Below are positions 1 through 10,500 of a DNA stretch of 64,000 bases, piece by piece. The position numbers were made by a program, and so were the translations under genes. Numbering within the stretch: position 1 is the first letter of the stretch; each line of letters begins with the position of its first letter. This stretch comes from Torymus aiolomorphi. Its lineage: Eukaryota; Arthropoda; Insecta; Hymenoptera; Torymidae. The stretch covers positions 105,070,628-105,134,627 of the forward strand of contig CM070875.1 of the NCBI GenBank assembly GCA_036365515.1, given 5' to 3'. The notes below the pieces were generated by a model, which was given only the letters and a program-made list of their open reading frames with translations, was not told the DNA's origin and did no database searches.

Positions 1-516
1 CTATTTCCATTTGCACCATTCACACCTGCTTCATCTTCATCTCTTTATAAATTTCACTCTCAATTCAGTCGTATTATTATTCATTCTTCGCGTCTAATCT
101 TGTTCCCGCTCTTGACAGTTATAATAATATCACTTTTCTTATAATTGAATTAGACATTAATTTAATGCCTTTCAATGCCTTTCGTTCTAATGGTACTAAC
201 GCTGAAAAGTGTCGAGCAATGTCAGTATCCATATATTCCGTCATGCCAACAAATTTCATCGAGGTTACTGCATATCAACTACTTTACGGAAAAAGCAGTA
301 GAGAAGTCGTTGCAGGTTGGAATTGTTGCAACAGTCAACGTCAGTGACGCTCGTATCGCACGGTATACACAGACACACATAGTCACCATAAAAAATATCA
401 TTACTTTCTTCTACATTAAAAAAGTATTACCGCAGACTATAAGCTCGCCCTTCGCTCGCCGCAGTATGCACGCGAGCATGCAGGACCACCACTACAAACT
501 TTCAAGAAAAAAATAC
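1..516. other. unassigned flank
   Basis: No recognisable gene. Short open frames around 165-528 have no domain or compositional sign of coding. A TATAAA-like hexamer near 46 followed by TCAGT near 67 could resemble a core promoter, but the spacing is short and nothing downstream supports a transcript. Confidence 0.3.
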
Positions 517-628
517 GCCCCGAGATAACATCTTCTTCACCGTCGCGGCGAGATAGCATCTTCTTCACCATCGCGGCTAGATAGCATCTTCTTCACCATC
601 GCGGCTAGATAGCATCTTCTTCATAGAC
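517..628. repeat. 28-bp minisatellite, four units
   Basis: Units begin at 517, 545, 573 and 601. Each holds the core GATAGCATCTTCTTCACC with a few substitutions, and a degenerate partial unit follows to about 640. The last three units are nearly identical, so the array expanded recently. Confidence 0.9.
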
Positions 629-754
629 TTGGCGAGATATAATGATGTTCCTCTCAGCCGCCGATATATTCTATAACTGGTAAAACTCTAATTTATTCAC
701 TTGTTTTATAAAAAAATAGAAAATTCAAAATTTGTTAAAATCTTCATTTTTATA

Positions 755-1315
755 TCCATTACATGAACTGTCACATACCATAAAACGATTGGCTGTTCAT
801 AATTAGAATAAACAATATATATGTTTGAGAGAAGACAGTGAAGAAGAAATGATGAATAAAAATGAGGAAACATCATTAACAGCATACCTGAAATTGCACG
901 AAGTAGACACTGAAGCAAGAACTTATTTATATGCTGAAATTCCAAATTATTATACGTACGATAAAAGTATAAAGAAATGGAACAAAAAGAAAAAATTTTA
1001 AAAATCTATATTGAGTAGAATGTATTTAGTAAATCCAAAAGAACGTGAACGTTAGTTACTTAGATTAATGCTTTTGCATATTCGAGAAGCAACTACATTT
1101 GCGGATTTACGTACAGTCAATGGTATCATATATTCTTCATTTTATGAAGCTGCCAAAGCTAATCAACTTATTAATGAAAACGAAGAATGAGATAGATCTT
1201 TAGGAGAAGCCACCAAAAGTAAAATTTCCATTAGTGCTTTGTGAACTATTTGCATATATTTGTGTTTTTCATAATCCAGTCAATGCTAGAGAACTATATG
1301 AAGAATTTTCATTTT
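755..1315 (+). pseudogene. Helitron Rep/helicase fragment, decayed
   Basis: Conceptual translation on the plus strand, with several stops and frame changes, gives a run of segments typical of the Helitron helicase N-terminal region: an RLAVH block near 790, LTAYLKLHEVDTEARTY near 880, the family hallmark TTFADLRTVNG near 1095, then a block reading ELFAYICVF near 1245. The segments keep the family order and spacing. There are stop codons at about 1054 and 1188 and at least two frame changes. Helitrons move as rolling-circle DNA elements; this is only the centre of the protein, without a Rep HUH motif or termini, so it is a dead fossil. Confidence 0.8.
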
Positions 1316-2289
1316 CATAATTTTTTTCTAATATTTTCAATTTTATAATCTTATTAATTATTATGAATGTGCATAAACAGAAGTTAAACACCATTTAAAA
1401 AAAAATATTTTTTTAATGACTTGAATTACAATAACAAAGACTTTTTATGCTGTTCTGAAATACCAAAAAATTCGAAAATTCTAAACACGAATATCTCCAA
1501 AAATAATCGAGCAATCTTAATGAAATTTGGTAAATATATTCTTCATAACGTGAGCTGAACAGCCCATAAATTCCAATTTGGTTTGTCGAATCGTTTTCAA
1601 GAAAATGCTATTTGAAAACTTAAAAAAAAATTAACCTGAACTATCTTATGAACATTTTTCCTTGGCCAACGAAAGGGTGTCAGAAATTTAAAAGAGCTAC
1701 CTCTGTGCAAAATTTCATAAAGATTAATTGATTTTTACTCTGGACATCATGCGAAAACGAAAACGCAATTTTTTTATTCAATATTTGTTTTCTCGTTAAC
1801 TTAGAGATATAACCTCTTAAAATTTTTAGAGAGCGAAGCACTTTTTATGCTTAATACCTGGTAAAAATTTCGTGTAAAAATATGAAATATTTTCTGAGAT
1901 AAAAATTATAGAAGAAAATGACACATTTATCTTAATAACAAATGAAGGAAAATATATATACAAATGTTTAAGAAAAAAAAATGTATCTAATTCAATGCTC
2001 TTTCAAATGCATTTTAAAAAGTTAAAAAAAATTGCCCTATTATGTAAAAAATATACAACAGTATCGAAATCGATCGATGCATTCTCGAGATATCTTCTGT
2101 ACCTACGCACACGCACACGCATACGTACACACACGCATGCACGCACGCACGCATGAAGTATAAATTACCAAAAGCAAACACATCTACCATATTTCTAGAC
2201 GCTACCAACTGTAACGAGATACTCAAGCATATCTCGGAAAGAGAAGGCAGGAGGAATAGATGGCATAAATACAAAAGTCTTAAAAAACT
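1316..2289. other. AT-rich repeat-like DNA with CA-rich tract
   Basis: No gene seen. Around 2101-2156 there is an interrupted ACGCAC/ACACGC tract. The preceding bases (an ATCGATCGA core just before the CA tract) resemble the sequence before the long AC tract at 14.7 kb, suggesting two diverged copies of one microsatellite-bearing repeat family. Confidence 0.45.
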
Positions 2290-3225
2290 TAAGTAAGTAT
2301 ATAATTATCCCACTTGAACATATTTTTAACTTATGTATCGAAGAAGTCGATATGGCCTAAACAACCAAAAATGGCATAAGTAGTACCAATATTCAAATTA
2401 AGGGACAAACATCTCGCAACTAACTGCAGACCAATATCATTAGTATCCAACATTGCCAAATTATTAAAAAAATGATACATTGTCGTTTGCTGAGTTTTCT
2501 AAATAAAAATAAAATACTATTAGATAACCAATTTGGATCAACTGATAAGAATTTTTCCATCGGTCTTACAGTCTTACAAATTAAATTAAAATAATTAATA
2601 TTTATGGCAGTCAGATTGCCCTTGTTTATAATCACCCCCGCAGAATCTGAAATAAAAACTTAATTAAAATCTAGAAAAAACTTTGTTAGCAAAGGACGAT
2701 CTGACTGCCCACCATAACCAATTTGGATTTCGAAAAAAGAAAGATACCAAGTATGCGCTAGTCCTTATAACAAGTATTATTTACAACAATCTGAACAATA
2801 GTATACCTACTATTGCAACTCTCTTGGATTTAGCTAAAGCCCTCGACACCGATAATAGTAACATCCTATTATCAAAATTAGAAATTTATGGAGTACGGGG
2901 AATAGTACTAAATCTACTAAAAGACTACCTGAATGGAAGAACTCAAGTAGTAAATATCAAAAACCATGTAAGTAATGCTACTATTTTTAATTTATATTAA
3001 TGATTTATTAACTATTGTGTCCAAAGAAAATTTTATCTCTTGTGCAGATGATACAATAATATTAAGTATGGGATGTACATGGGAACAAACACAGGATAAA
3101 ATGAACAAGTTACTAACAAGAAGTGTATCTCAGATCCGGGTCATGGAACCTCACCAGCTCGCAGGATCTTTCTTCTTTTACCTAACAATGAAAGGCTGTA
3201 CAATACTAAACCCTGACGCTTAGAG
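2290..3225 (+). pseudogene. LINE fragment A, reverse transcriptase
   Basis: Plus-strand decayed reverse transcriptase of the same family as the LINE at 31.7-36.4 kb. Visible blocks are IIPLEHIFNL near 2300, a short run near 2520 up to DNQFG, QFGFRKKKDT after 2715, LLDLAKALDT near 2825 and SCADDT near 3045 (the family's YADD catalytic box with Y changed to C). The segment containing the GVPQG block is missing around 2990, and there are stops and frame shifts throughout. A 175-bp insertion interrupts it at 2539-2713. Only the RT core is present; no endonuclease or ORF1 is attached. The Jockey/CR1-type assignment rests on these RT blocks. Confidence 0.8.
2539..2713 (-). mobile_element. 175-bp non-autonomous insertion with 15-bp TSD
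   Basis: The insertion is flanked by the perfect 15-bp direct repeat ATAACCAATTTGGAT at 2524-2538 and 2714-2728, and removing it restores the reading frame context of LINE fragment A. The inserted sequence recurs in inverted orientation at about 50787-50961. Long TSDs of this size are typical of target-primed retrotransposition, so this is most likely a 5'-truncated SINE or LINE tail. Confidence 0.8.
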
Positions 3226-3238
3226 GATTCTGAGATAC
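3123..3238. repeat. short inverted-repeat segment
   Basis: TGTATCTCAGATCC at about 3123 faces GGATTCTGAGATAC at about 3225, with roughly 85 bp between. It sits exactly where LINE A coding similarity ends. It may be a tiny MITE or a chance hairpin. Confidence 0.35.
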
Positions 3239-3261
3239 AAGCCTTTGAACTATTTAAAAAT

Positions 3262-3430
3262 TGAATGGTATTTATTTATTTATTTTATTTATTTAATACC
3301 AGAGTAAAGTACAATAAATTCTAATTTGTAACCATTATACACGGCTTATATTACAAAGTAATCCAGCAGAGGAAAATTTCCTGTTCGTTAGTCCGGCATA
3401 CTTAAACTAACTTAACCTAGAATTAATTTG
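3262..3430 (-). mobile_element. 3' end of LINE B
   Basis: A TTTA-rich tail followed by an ACCAGAGTAAAGTACA segment resembles the 3' end of LINE C at 31.69-31.85 kb in order and spacing. It marks the 3' terminus of a minus-strand LINE whose coding parts lie at 4542-4961 and 12577-13500. Confidence 0.6.
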
Positions 3431-3467
3431 GTTAGTAATTACAATTTGTGTAGTAGCTGTAAGAGTT

Positions 3468-3507
3468 GCTACTGCTTAAATATTCCTAGGAATATTTAAG
3501 CAGTAGC
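3468..3507. repeat. perfect 40-bp palindrome
   Basis: Two 20-bp arms meet without a spacer at 3487/3488 (centre ATTCCTAGGAAT). A third copy of the inner CTTAAATATTCCT follows at about 3508. It would form a strong hairpin or cruciform. Confidence 0.95.
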
Positions 3508-3519
3508 TTAAATATTCCT

Positions 3520-4430
3520 TCACCAATATCTGACTAACATTGAGCTTACTCATGGGAATTTCTCTGAGGGGGCATTCCTATCCCTACCATATATTATTTT
3601 CTCGATGTTGTTCAAACTAGCTGGGCAAGTAAGACCAACCGCGCAAGTTACTCTGTAATGAGGAAACATCTCCGTGTGTTGATTGGACGAGTCATATTTA
3701 CAGGAAGATGTAAATACTATATCGTCAATGACTACAAGGTCCTTGTATTTAGGCTGTTGTTCTAGAGGACACATGAAGTTGTTGACAATTTATTTACCTC
3801 TTATCCCTCTGTCAAAGTAAAAAATAGCCTTGTTTGATCCTAGGTAGTTCAGGTCACCATAGAACATGCGATATTGTCTTCCATGATTGTTGTTCCTTTT
3901 ATGAAATGTATATGCTTTGCTCCTGTAGGTCTGGGATAATCACATTGGTCGCACTTTTGCTCGGAGAAATTTCTTTTATTTTCCTTTTCCTCAGTGTTAC
4001 TTAAGGTGTCAGCAACGTCAATAGATTCTATTTTATTTTTGTTAGTAGCAGATTTTGGAAGCCATGTATTAATTATATTATTTGCTCTTTAATGATGGTG
4101 TCGTCAACTTCATGAGTTAATTTTTTGATTTTATTCCTGTTATAGTTCGATATTCATCGATGTGAACGGTTATGATGTAAGTTGCACAAGCCCTTCCCAC
4201 ATATGTAGGTGCGAATGTCAAGTAACATTTTATAAGTGTTGCTGTCTCCCCATGGACTTCGAGTGCAGGAAATGCATACTTGATAATCACCTGTCTTCTG
4301 TGCAGTTTTAGTTCACTGGATTTTGTTGACGTAGACGCCAGAGCTGATACTTGTACTTGATAATATAATCCATAAAACAGAATTTTTACTTGGAGACAAT
4401 CTATTTTATCAATATTAGTAGCCATACTAA
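3520..4430 (-). other. unassigned segment in LINE B 3' region
   Basis: LINE C has only about 300 bp between its stop codon and 3' end, whereas LINE B has about 1.3 kb, so some of this is probably inserted. Minus-strand open stretches exist: one of 102 codons at 4117-4425 and one of 74 at 3550-3774. A reading near 3.9-4.0 kb contains CDQCDYPRPTGAKHIHF, which could be a zinc-binding knot. I do not recognise a family and there are stops between the pieces. Confidence 0.3.
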
Positions 4431-4541
4431 TTTAATTTACTGAGAATAATTGGATTTCTAATAATTATTAATTTATTTTTGTTGTTTCAGGTGCTTTCTC
4501 TTACCCATTGCTTTAGTTTTAGTTTTCTGCTGTGTTTGTTT

Positions 4542-4961
4542 CTACTTCATTGGTAGGTTATTCAATTGTGTTATTGCTCTAATATAACTATTTTTAATAC
4601 TAATGGTCAAGTATCTTCTTGGAATCTGAATACTTTTTTTCCTAGTGGTGCTATTGGATTTTATATATGCTGTCTGTAAGTCTTCATGATGATACGACAG
4701 TGATTCATAAGTAAAGATTTGATCTATGCTCATAGGATTTTTATCGACTGTAAATTTGTTTTTATTGATTATTTTAAATAATCTGCTCTGTAGCCTAATG
4801 AGCAAGTTTTTACAGTTAGAATACGCTCCTTCCCAGGCTATTATTCGATATGAAATAATGCTGGGAAAGAGGGCGTAATATATCATCCTTAGGGTGTCAG
4901 TAGTCATGAGTTTAGATAGCTTACAGAATACGAAAATGAGACATTTAGTTTTGTTGTATAT
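4542..4961 (-). pseudogene. LINE B reverse transcriptase, C-terminal part
   Basis: Minus-strand translation matches the C-terminal portion of LINE C ORF2 (32005-32450), for example KTKCLIFVFCKLSKLMTT and KIINKNKF. It joins directly to the part at 12577-13500 once the intervening BEL/Pao element is removed. Because BEL/Pao LTR sequence is read through at 4962, open frames that span 4962 are artefacts of the insertion junction. The stop lies near 4542. Confidence 0.85.
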
Positions 4962-5278
4962 TGTTTTGTGTTGAATGTGATTGGATCGTGGATTGTAGAG
5001 GTTCAAAAAGAGTAGGCGTTTCGTGTGGAGACAAGAGACTTTATTAATGCGTGTCCGTTGTGCCTCGTAGCGTACATTGATGTTGCTGCTCTCTCTCTCG
5101 GCCGTCGCGCGTGATACTGTCTGAATGAGCCGGCCGGCGCGGCGAGGCACCGTCGGCAGGCGTCTTGGTAGATGGAGGGGCGGTAGAGAGAGACACGTGG
5201 AGAGCGCCGAGTGGCGCGACTCTCTCGCGTGTGTGTCTGTGGCCGGAATAGGGGGGCGCTCTCGCTGAGTCGTGAACA
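4962..5278 (-). repeat. BEL/Pao 3' LTR
   Basis: 317 bp, TG...CA. It matches the LTR at 12260-12576 except for ACACGTGG versus ACAAGTGG near 5190. Because the element lies on the minus strand, this left copy is the 3' LTR. Confidence 0.97.
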
Positions 5279-5292
5279 TTCCGCCCACCTTC
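5279..5292 (-). promoter_or_regulatory. polypurine tract of BEL/Pao
   Basis: Directly beside the 3' LTR the minus strand reads GAAGGTGGGCGGAA, the expected primer for plus-strand DNA synthesis. Confidence 0.65.
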
Positions 5293-5312
5293 GCCAGATT
5301 GGCGAACGGTCC

Positions 5313-6860
5313 CTAATCCGAAGGTTGGAGACGTATGACTTTGGCGATGGGGCGTCGTAGCGTTGTGGTGGCCGTGCGGAGATCAACCACACGGACGTGG
5401 CCATCGCTCCCTGGGTGGATGGCTGTGATTTGTGCGATGGGCCACTTTGCTGGTGGCATGAGCTCATTGCGAATGAGCACTAAATCCCCAATTGCGACGG
5501 AGGACTGAGGATGTTTCCACTTCTGACGGGATTGCAGGGACGTCAGGTAGTCCGTTGACCATCTCTTCCAGAAGTGCTGGGCCAGCTGACTGATCAAGAG
5601 CCAGCGCTTTCCTGCTGGAACGTTGTCGTTGGTGACATCTCCTTCAGGAACTATAAATGACGATCTTTGTATGAGAAAGTGTGACGGTGATAGGAAGTCA
5701 AGGTCAGAAGGATCGTCAGTGAGAGCGGTTAAAGGTCTGGAGTTAAGGCATGCTTCAATGCGACACATAAGAGTAGCAAGTTCAGAGAAAGTGAGAACTT
5801 GATCCCCAATGACTCGGCGCATGTGATGTTTAGCCGATTTAACGGCTGCTTCCCAAATGCCTCCAAAATGGGGAGCACTGGGAGGATTGAAAATCCAGGA
5901 GGTTCCTTCTTTTGTAAGAGACCGAACAACTCGAGAAGAGAATTCTGACGAAGCATCTACCATCTGTCTTAGTTGAACATCTGCCCCGACGAAGTTAGAA
6001 CCTTGGTCAGAGTATAACTCCTTGCAATGACCTCGACGAGCCGTGAAACGATGAAAAGCGGCGATGAACGCCTCACTTGAATAATCCTCAACTACCTCAA
6101 TATGAACGGCTCTGGTGGCCATACAAATGAAGATGGCAATATAACCTTTCATCGTGCCTTTACTTCTAGATTTAGTGAGACGCAGATGAATAGGCCCGGC
6201 GTAATCGACCCCAGAGCGTTCGAAAGGTGACGACTGACAAACACGAGCTTTGGGTAATTCGCCCATTAATTGGGAGGGCACTCGCGCAGCATATCGAGAG
6301 CAAGTAGTACATGCTCTGATGACTCTTTTAACTTCAGCTCGTCCCTCAACAATCCAGTATCGTCGTCTGAGTGTAGCAAGGGTTAACTGAACACCACCAT
6401 GAAGCGTACGTTGGTGAGCGTCCCTGATTAATAAAGTAGTAAAGTGACACTTAGCAGGTAAAATAAGAGGATGCTTAGCATCTTCTTCGAGAAGAGAGTG
6501 AGAGAGTCGACCGCCCACCCTGAGCAAATGATTTTTTATCATGGGGTTTAGCGGTGACAGAGGGCTTTTAGCCGAAAGTTTACCTGTCCTTGCTAACTGA
6601 TAAATATCAAACTTAAAATAGGCTTTCTGAATTAGGTAGATCAAACAAAGTTTGCTGTTCTCAATCTCACTAGCGCTGACCTCTTTTGAACTCGAAGAGT
6701 CTTGGCATAGTAGGGATTGAAGAACAGAGATAAAGCTAACACCTAAATTTGAAGATGTCGCACGCTCCATTTTCGAGCAGACTCGATTAATGAAACGAAA
6801 GCAATACGAAGCCATCCGTAACAATTTATCTAACGAAGAGTAATTATTAATAGGCTTCAA
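5313..6860 (-). CDS. BEL/Pao integrase with C-terminal DUF5641-like domain
   Basis: 515 codons. The N-terminal zinc domain shows two histidines in a DAHQRTLHGG block and CTTCSRY further on. The catalytic core keeps the three acidic positions: GVDYAGP, YSDQGSNFVG and the E of FGGIWEAAVK. The C-terminus (FWKRWSTDYL ... GDLVLIRNE ... WPIAQI) is the DUF5641-like region typical of Pao polyproteins. The enzyme inserts element cDNA into the genome. The real upstream context is the linker frame at 6857-7093, offset by one base, so the formal start here is not a true initiation site. All catalytic residues appear present. Confidence 0.92.
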   Translation of the reverse strand: MKPINNYSSLDKLLRMASYCFRFINRVCSKMERATSSNLGVSFISVLQSLLCQDSSSSKEVSASEIENSKLCLIYLIQKAYFKFDIYQLARTGKLSAKSPLSPLNPMIKNHLLRVGGRLSHSLLEEDAKHPLILPAKCHFTTLLIRDAHQRTLHGGVQLTLATLRRRYWIVEGRAEVKRVIRACTTCSRYAARVPSQLMGELPKARVCQSSPFERSGVDYAGPIHLRLTKSRSKGTMKGYIAIFICMATRAVHIEVVEDYSSEAFIAAFHRFTARRGHCKELYSDQGSNFVGADVQLRQMVDASSEFSSRVVRSLTKEGTSWIFNPPSAPHFGGIWEAAVKSAKHHMRRVIGDQVLTFSELATLMCRIEACLNSRPLTALTDDPSDLDFLSPSHFLIQRSSFIVPEGDVTNDNVPAGKRWLLISQLAQHFWKRWSTDYLTSLQSRQKWKHPQSSVAIGDLVLIRNELMPPAKWPIAQITAIHPGSDGHVRVVDLRTATTTLRRPIAKVIRLQPSD

Positions 6861-7093
6861 ATTTCTAGAGTGGTCTCAACAGAATTTGGAGTGCTCTTAC
6901 TTGCGAGTAGAGTGTAATTAGGTTGAAAATTCAAACTATTTACGGTAAAGTTGAGCTCGTCATGAGAGCTCGACCAAGGTTCATGATTATCAGAGAGCCA
7001 GGAGGGGCCTTGCCACCATAAGCGATGTGAAGCTAGTTTTGAAGGCTCAATACCTCGTGATATAACGTCAGGGGTTATCGGCTGATCGCACAT
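6857..7093 (-). CDS. BEL/Pao RNase H-integrase linker
   Basis: A short frame carrying DVISRGIEPSK and LWWQGPSWL, the conserved segment that follows RNase H in Pao elements. It is separated from the RNase H frame and from the integrase frame by apparent single-base shifts at a CCCC run near 7075 and at AAATTT near 6867. It is part of the polyprotein, not a separate gene. Confidence 0.85.
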   Translation of the reverse strand: MCDQPITPDVISRGIEPSKLASHRLWWQGPSWLSDNHEPWSSSHDELNFTVNSLNFQPNYTLLASKSTPNSVETTLEI

Positions 7094-7574
7094 GGTGCCA
7101 ATAGGCTTCAGGTAATAGAGTGTGAATTTCCGAACACCTGTTAGCTACAAAAACACCCCATCTAGATGGGTGATCCTTTAACCAAAAGAGGACATCTGCC
7201 GAGTCTGACCATAGATGAATACTTGCGATCTTAATAGGGAATGATTCGATGAAAGTTTGCACCCAACGAGCAAGTAGCAACGCAGCGCACAGTTCTAAGC
7301 GAGGTATGCTTAGAGTTTTAAGCGGGGCTACTCGCGTTTTAGCCACTTGAAGGGTGACAAGTACCTTTTGGTCTTGAATTAAGCGCAGGTAGACTACTGC
7401 ACCATACGCAAATTTGGATGCGTCTGCGAATCCGTGTATTTCGAGAAGTTCACACTGAAGTTCACACTGAGGTGTGTATCCACTCCAGCGAGGGATTTTG
7501 ATCTCTGAGATCGAAGGAAGATCTTGTAACCAGTTTTGCCAACGATTAGAAGGTTTCCGAAGGAAGATCCTCAT
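7068..7574 (-). CDS. BEL/Pao RNase H
   Basis: Contains the RNase H acidic residues in GFADASKFAYGA (first D), RLELCAALL (E) and LWSDSADVLFWL (D), in Pao-type context. It degrades RNA in RNA/DNA hybrids during reverse transcription. It joins the upstream RT frame by a one-base shift near 7555-7565 and overlaps it by 29 bp. The predicted start is not a natural initiator. Confidence 0.9.
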   Translation of the reverse strand: MRIFLRKPSNRWQNWLQDLPSISEIKIPRWSGYTPQCELQCELLEIHGFADASKFAYGAVVYLRLIQDQKVLVTLQVAKTRVAPLKTLSIPRLELCAALLLARWVQTFIESFPIKIASIHLWSDSADVLFWLKDHPSRWGVFVANRCSEIHTLLPEAYWHHVRSADNP

Positions 7575-10500
7575 CCCAACTAACCTTTAGAATCCATAGC
7601 GATTGCATAATAATTTTTGCAGTGATCACTACAGGCGCTAACCATCCCAAAGGATCAAAGATCCGAGCAATTCTCGAAAGAACTGAACGTTTAGTAAATG
7701 GTAGTTCCAAGGGGGAATTCTCGATGTGAAAACTAAAATAGTCTGTGTTAGGTTGCCAATCTATACCTAGAATAGGTACAGATGTTTCTGAAGCAAATAA
7801 AGAGATCGTATCTGCAGCTAACATATTCGAGGGTAGGAAGGAAAGCACTTCAGAGTTATTCGAAGTCCACTTTCGTAGATTAAGATGACCCTGCTTAAAG
7901 AGTTGAACCAGCTCATCTTGTTTCTGCAGTGCTTCTTCAAGAGAGTGTGCTCCAGACAACACATTATCAGAATACATTTCTGAACGAACAGCTTCAGCTG
8001 CGATAGGGTGATTTTTGCCATAATCTTCGGCTAATTTCAGTAGCGTGCGTATGGCTAGAAAAGGCGAACATGCCAAGCCATACGTCACTGTTGTCAATCG
8101 ATAAGTTTGAATGGGTTCACTCTTGTCAAAACGCCATAAAATCGACTGAAAGGGTTGATCACATTGCTCGACACCAATCTGCCTGAACATTTTCTCCACG
8201 TCAGCTGATAGAGCGATCTTATACCTACGCCAGGCACAGATCAAAGCGACGGGATTTTGAAGTAGATTTGGTCCAACGTGTAGAAGATCGTTGACCGAGA
8301 CACCTGACTTGGTTTTACTCGAGCCATTAAACACAGTACGTAATTTGGTAGTCGTACTGGTTTCCTTCCAAACACCATGATGTGGTAAGAAGGCTTGAGA
8401 GTTGTTCGAAAATGAATCAGAATTTGAAGAGAGAGACATGTGACCTAAGTCAATGTATTCCTTCATGAATTCTGTATAAGCTATTTTGAGTTTCTCGTCT
8501 TTAGCGAAGTTTGATTCTAGACGAGTGAGTGCGCGTAATGCGGCTGAATGAGATTTCTCGAGATGAGCAGAGCTCAACTGGTCACGATTTTTCCAGGGTA
8601 GGCTTACAATATATTGCCCTGTTTCATCTTGACGAGTTGATTTTTGATAAAATTCCTCGCAGACTTGTTCGTCTGGCGAGTAAGATTTTTTGTCATTGAC
8701 TATCTCCTCCGCCCTCCAAAAATCTTGTACGAGCTCCAATAGTTTGGCTTCTTGCTCGCAGGTATTTGAGCAATGAAGGGATATTGAATCTAGCCCTATT
8801 TCTGGAGTTGTGGATGCGAGATTACCTGTCAAGAGCCATCCAAGTTTGGAACTAAGTGCTATCGGCTGAAGACTTTGGCCCTTAACAATTTGATTTTCAA
8901 TGATTTGCGCATAAGTGCTAGCACCGAGTAGAATATCGATACGTGAAGGTTCGAGATACTTGGGGTCTGCTAGTTGCAGCCCTCTTAAGTATTCGAAATT
9001 TGTATTACCCCTTACGACGGGAGGCTTATACGACGAGAGTTTTGGCAAAACAATGCCATCAACTTCCAAGGAGAAAGTTGAATCGAAATGCGGTTGTATA
9101 GTAAGACGAGCAACTTTAGAAGAAACAGCAGCTGTCTTTTCACCTATACCTTGAATGTGCGTGTGACTGGTTCTACAATTTAGAGATAGCAAGTTACACA
9201 TAGCTTGTGTAACAAGTGAGATTTGAGATCCAGGGTCAATCAGCGCACGAAGTTGAATTTTGGTTCCGTTAGGATCAAGGGCGTTAACCCTAGCGGTAGC
9301 TAAAAGTACTCCTGTACAATTAGTACTGTCTCCACTATTGAGGGAGACTGCTTGAGAAGCAGGTTTATCATCAGCTTTTGTGATGACGAAATTGCCACAG
9401 TTTGGGCTAGAGGTGCTGGTCGCTGAGTCAATCTGATCAGTCTGCAACGAACTGATTGCTTGATTGTTGTCAGAGTGCACCAGAGTGTGATGCTTAGCTT
9501 TACAAAGAAAGCATCGGTAGTTGGAAGTACAATTTTTAACGTTGTGCGTCCCTAGACAATTGTAACAAAGGTTTGAAGATTTAATTAATCCCTTTCGTTC
9601 AGGAACCGTTTTATTGAGAAACCGTTCACATCGATTTGTAAAATGAGATTGATTACAAAATGAACATTTCTTTTTTGAGGGATTCGTCGGAGAAGTCTGA
9701 TGAGAATAAACCGACTGAGCATTGTCATGCTCTGATTTGCGAGGTTTTGAATTAAAGGTTTGAGCTTTGGGGTTAGTATTAGAAGACGATCTAGTACCTG
9801 CTTCGATGGCCTCTAAGGTGAGGGTTTGACTTCGAAGAAAGGCTTGAAGTTGTTCTATTGTGGGTGGATCGACGCTATCCCCTAAGTGTCTTTCCCATTC
9901 CTTTCTTGTATTTAAATCAAGCCGATTTAACGCAAAGTGAACGATTAAATCACTACCTAATTGAGCAACTCTGTTAAGAGAGGTTAAACTAGCAATGGGA
10001 TTGAAGATTTCCCTATACACGCGTTTAACTTCTGATGAACTATCTGACTTCATCGGCTTAACCGAGAAGATTTCTGATATGTGAGAACTAACAATGCGAC
10101 GTTGATTTTCGTAATATTCGATCAAAGCTGTCCAAGCACGTTCATAATTATCGCCCGAAATAGGGAGAGATTTAATTTTCTCAAGTGCTTCACTTGTAAG
10201 GTGAGTGCGAAGATAATGTAATTTCATAACCGGCATCAAATCCTCGCGACGATGAATGACTGAACGAAAAACATCCCTGAAGTTTTCCCAATCAGAGAAT
10301 TTACCAGAAAATTTGGGCAAATCTATTTTTGGCAATGATTGAAACGAAACGTTAGTAGTTTGAGCAGTACTTGGAAGAGGCGCGATAGCGAGGTTAGAAG
10401 GTCCTGAAGAACTATTCTGCTCTTTAAGATCTTTTAAAAAGTTAAGAAAATCACCTTTCCTATCATAGAAACAATCTTCTACTATGTCAAAGAGGTAAGT

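Noticed and set aside
3550..4425. Possible FLYWCH or other zinc-finger transposase in minus-strand pieces
   Set aside because: Some Cys spacing is suggestive, but stops between pieces and no clear motif order; left as unassigned.
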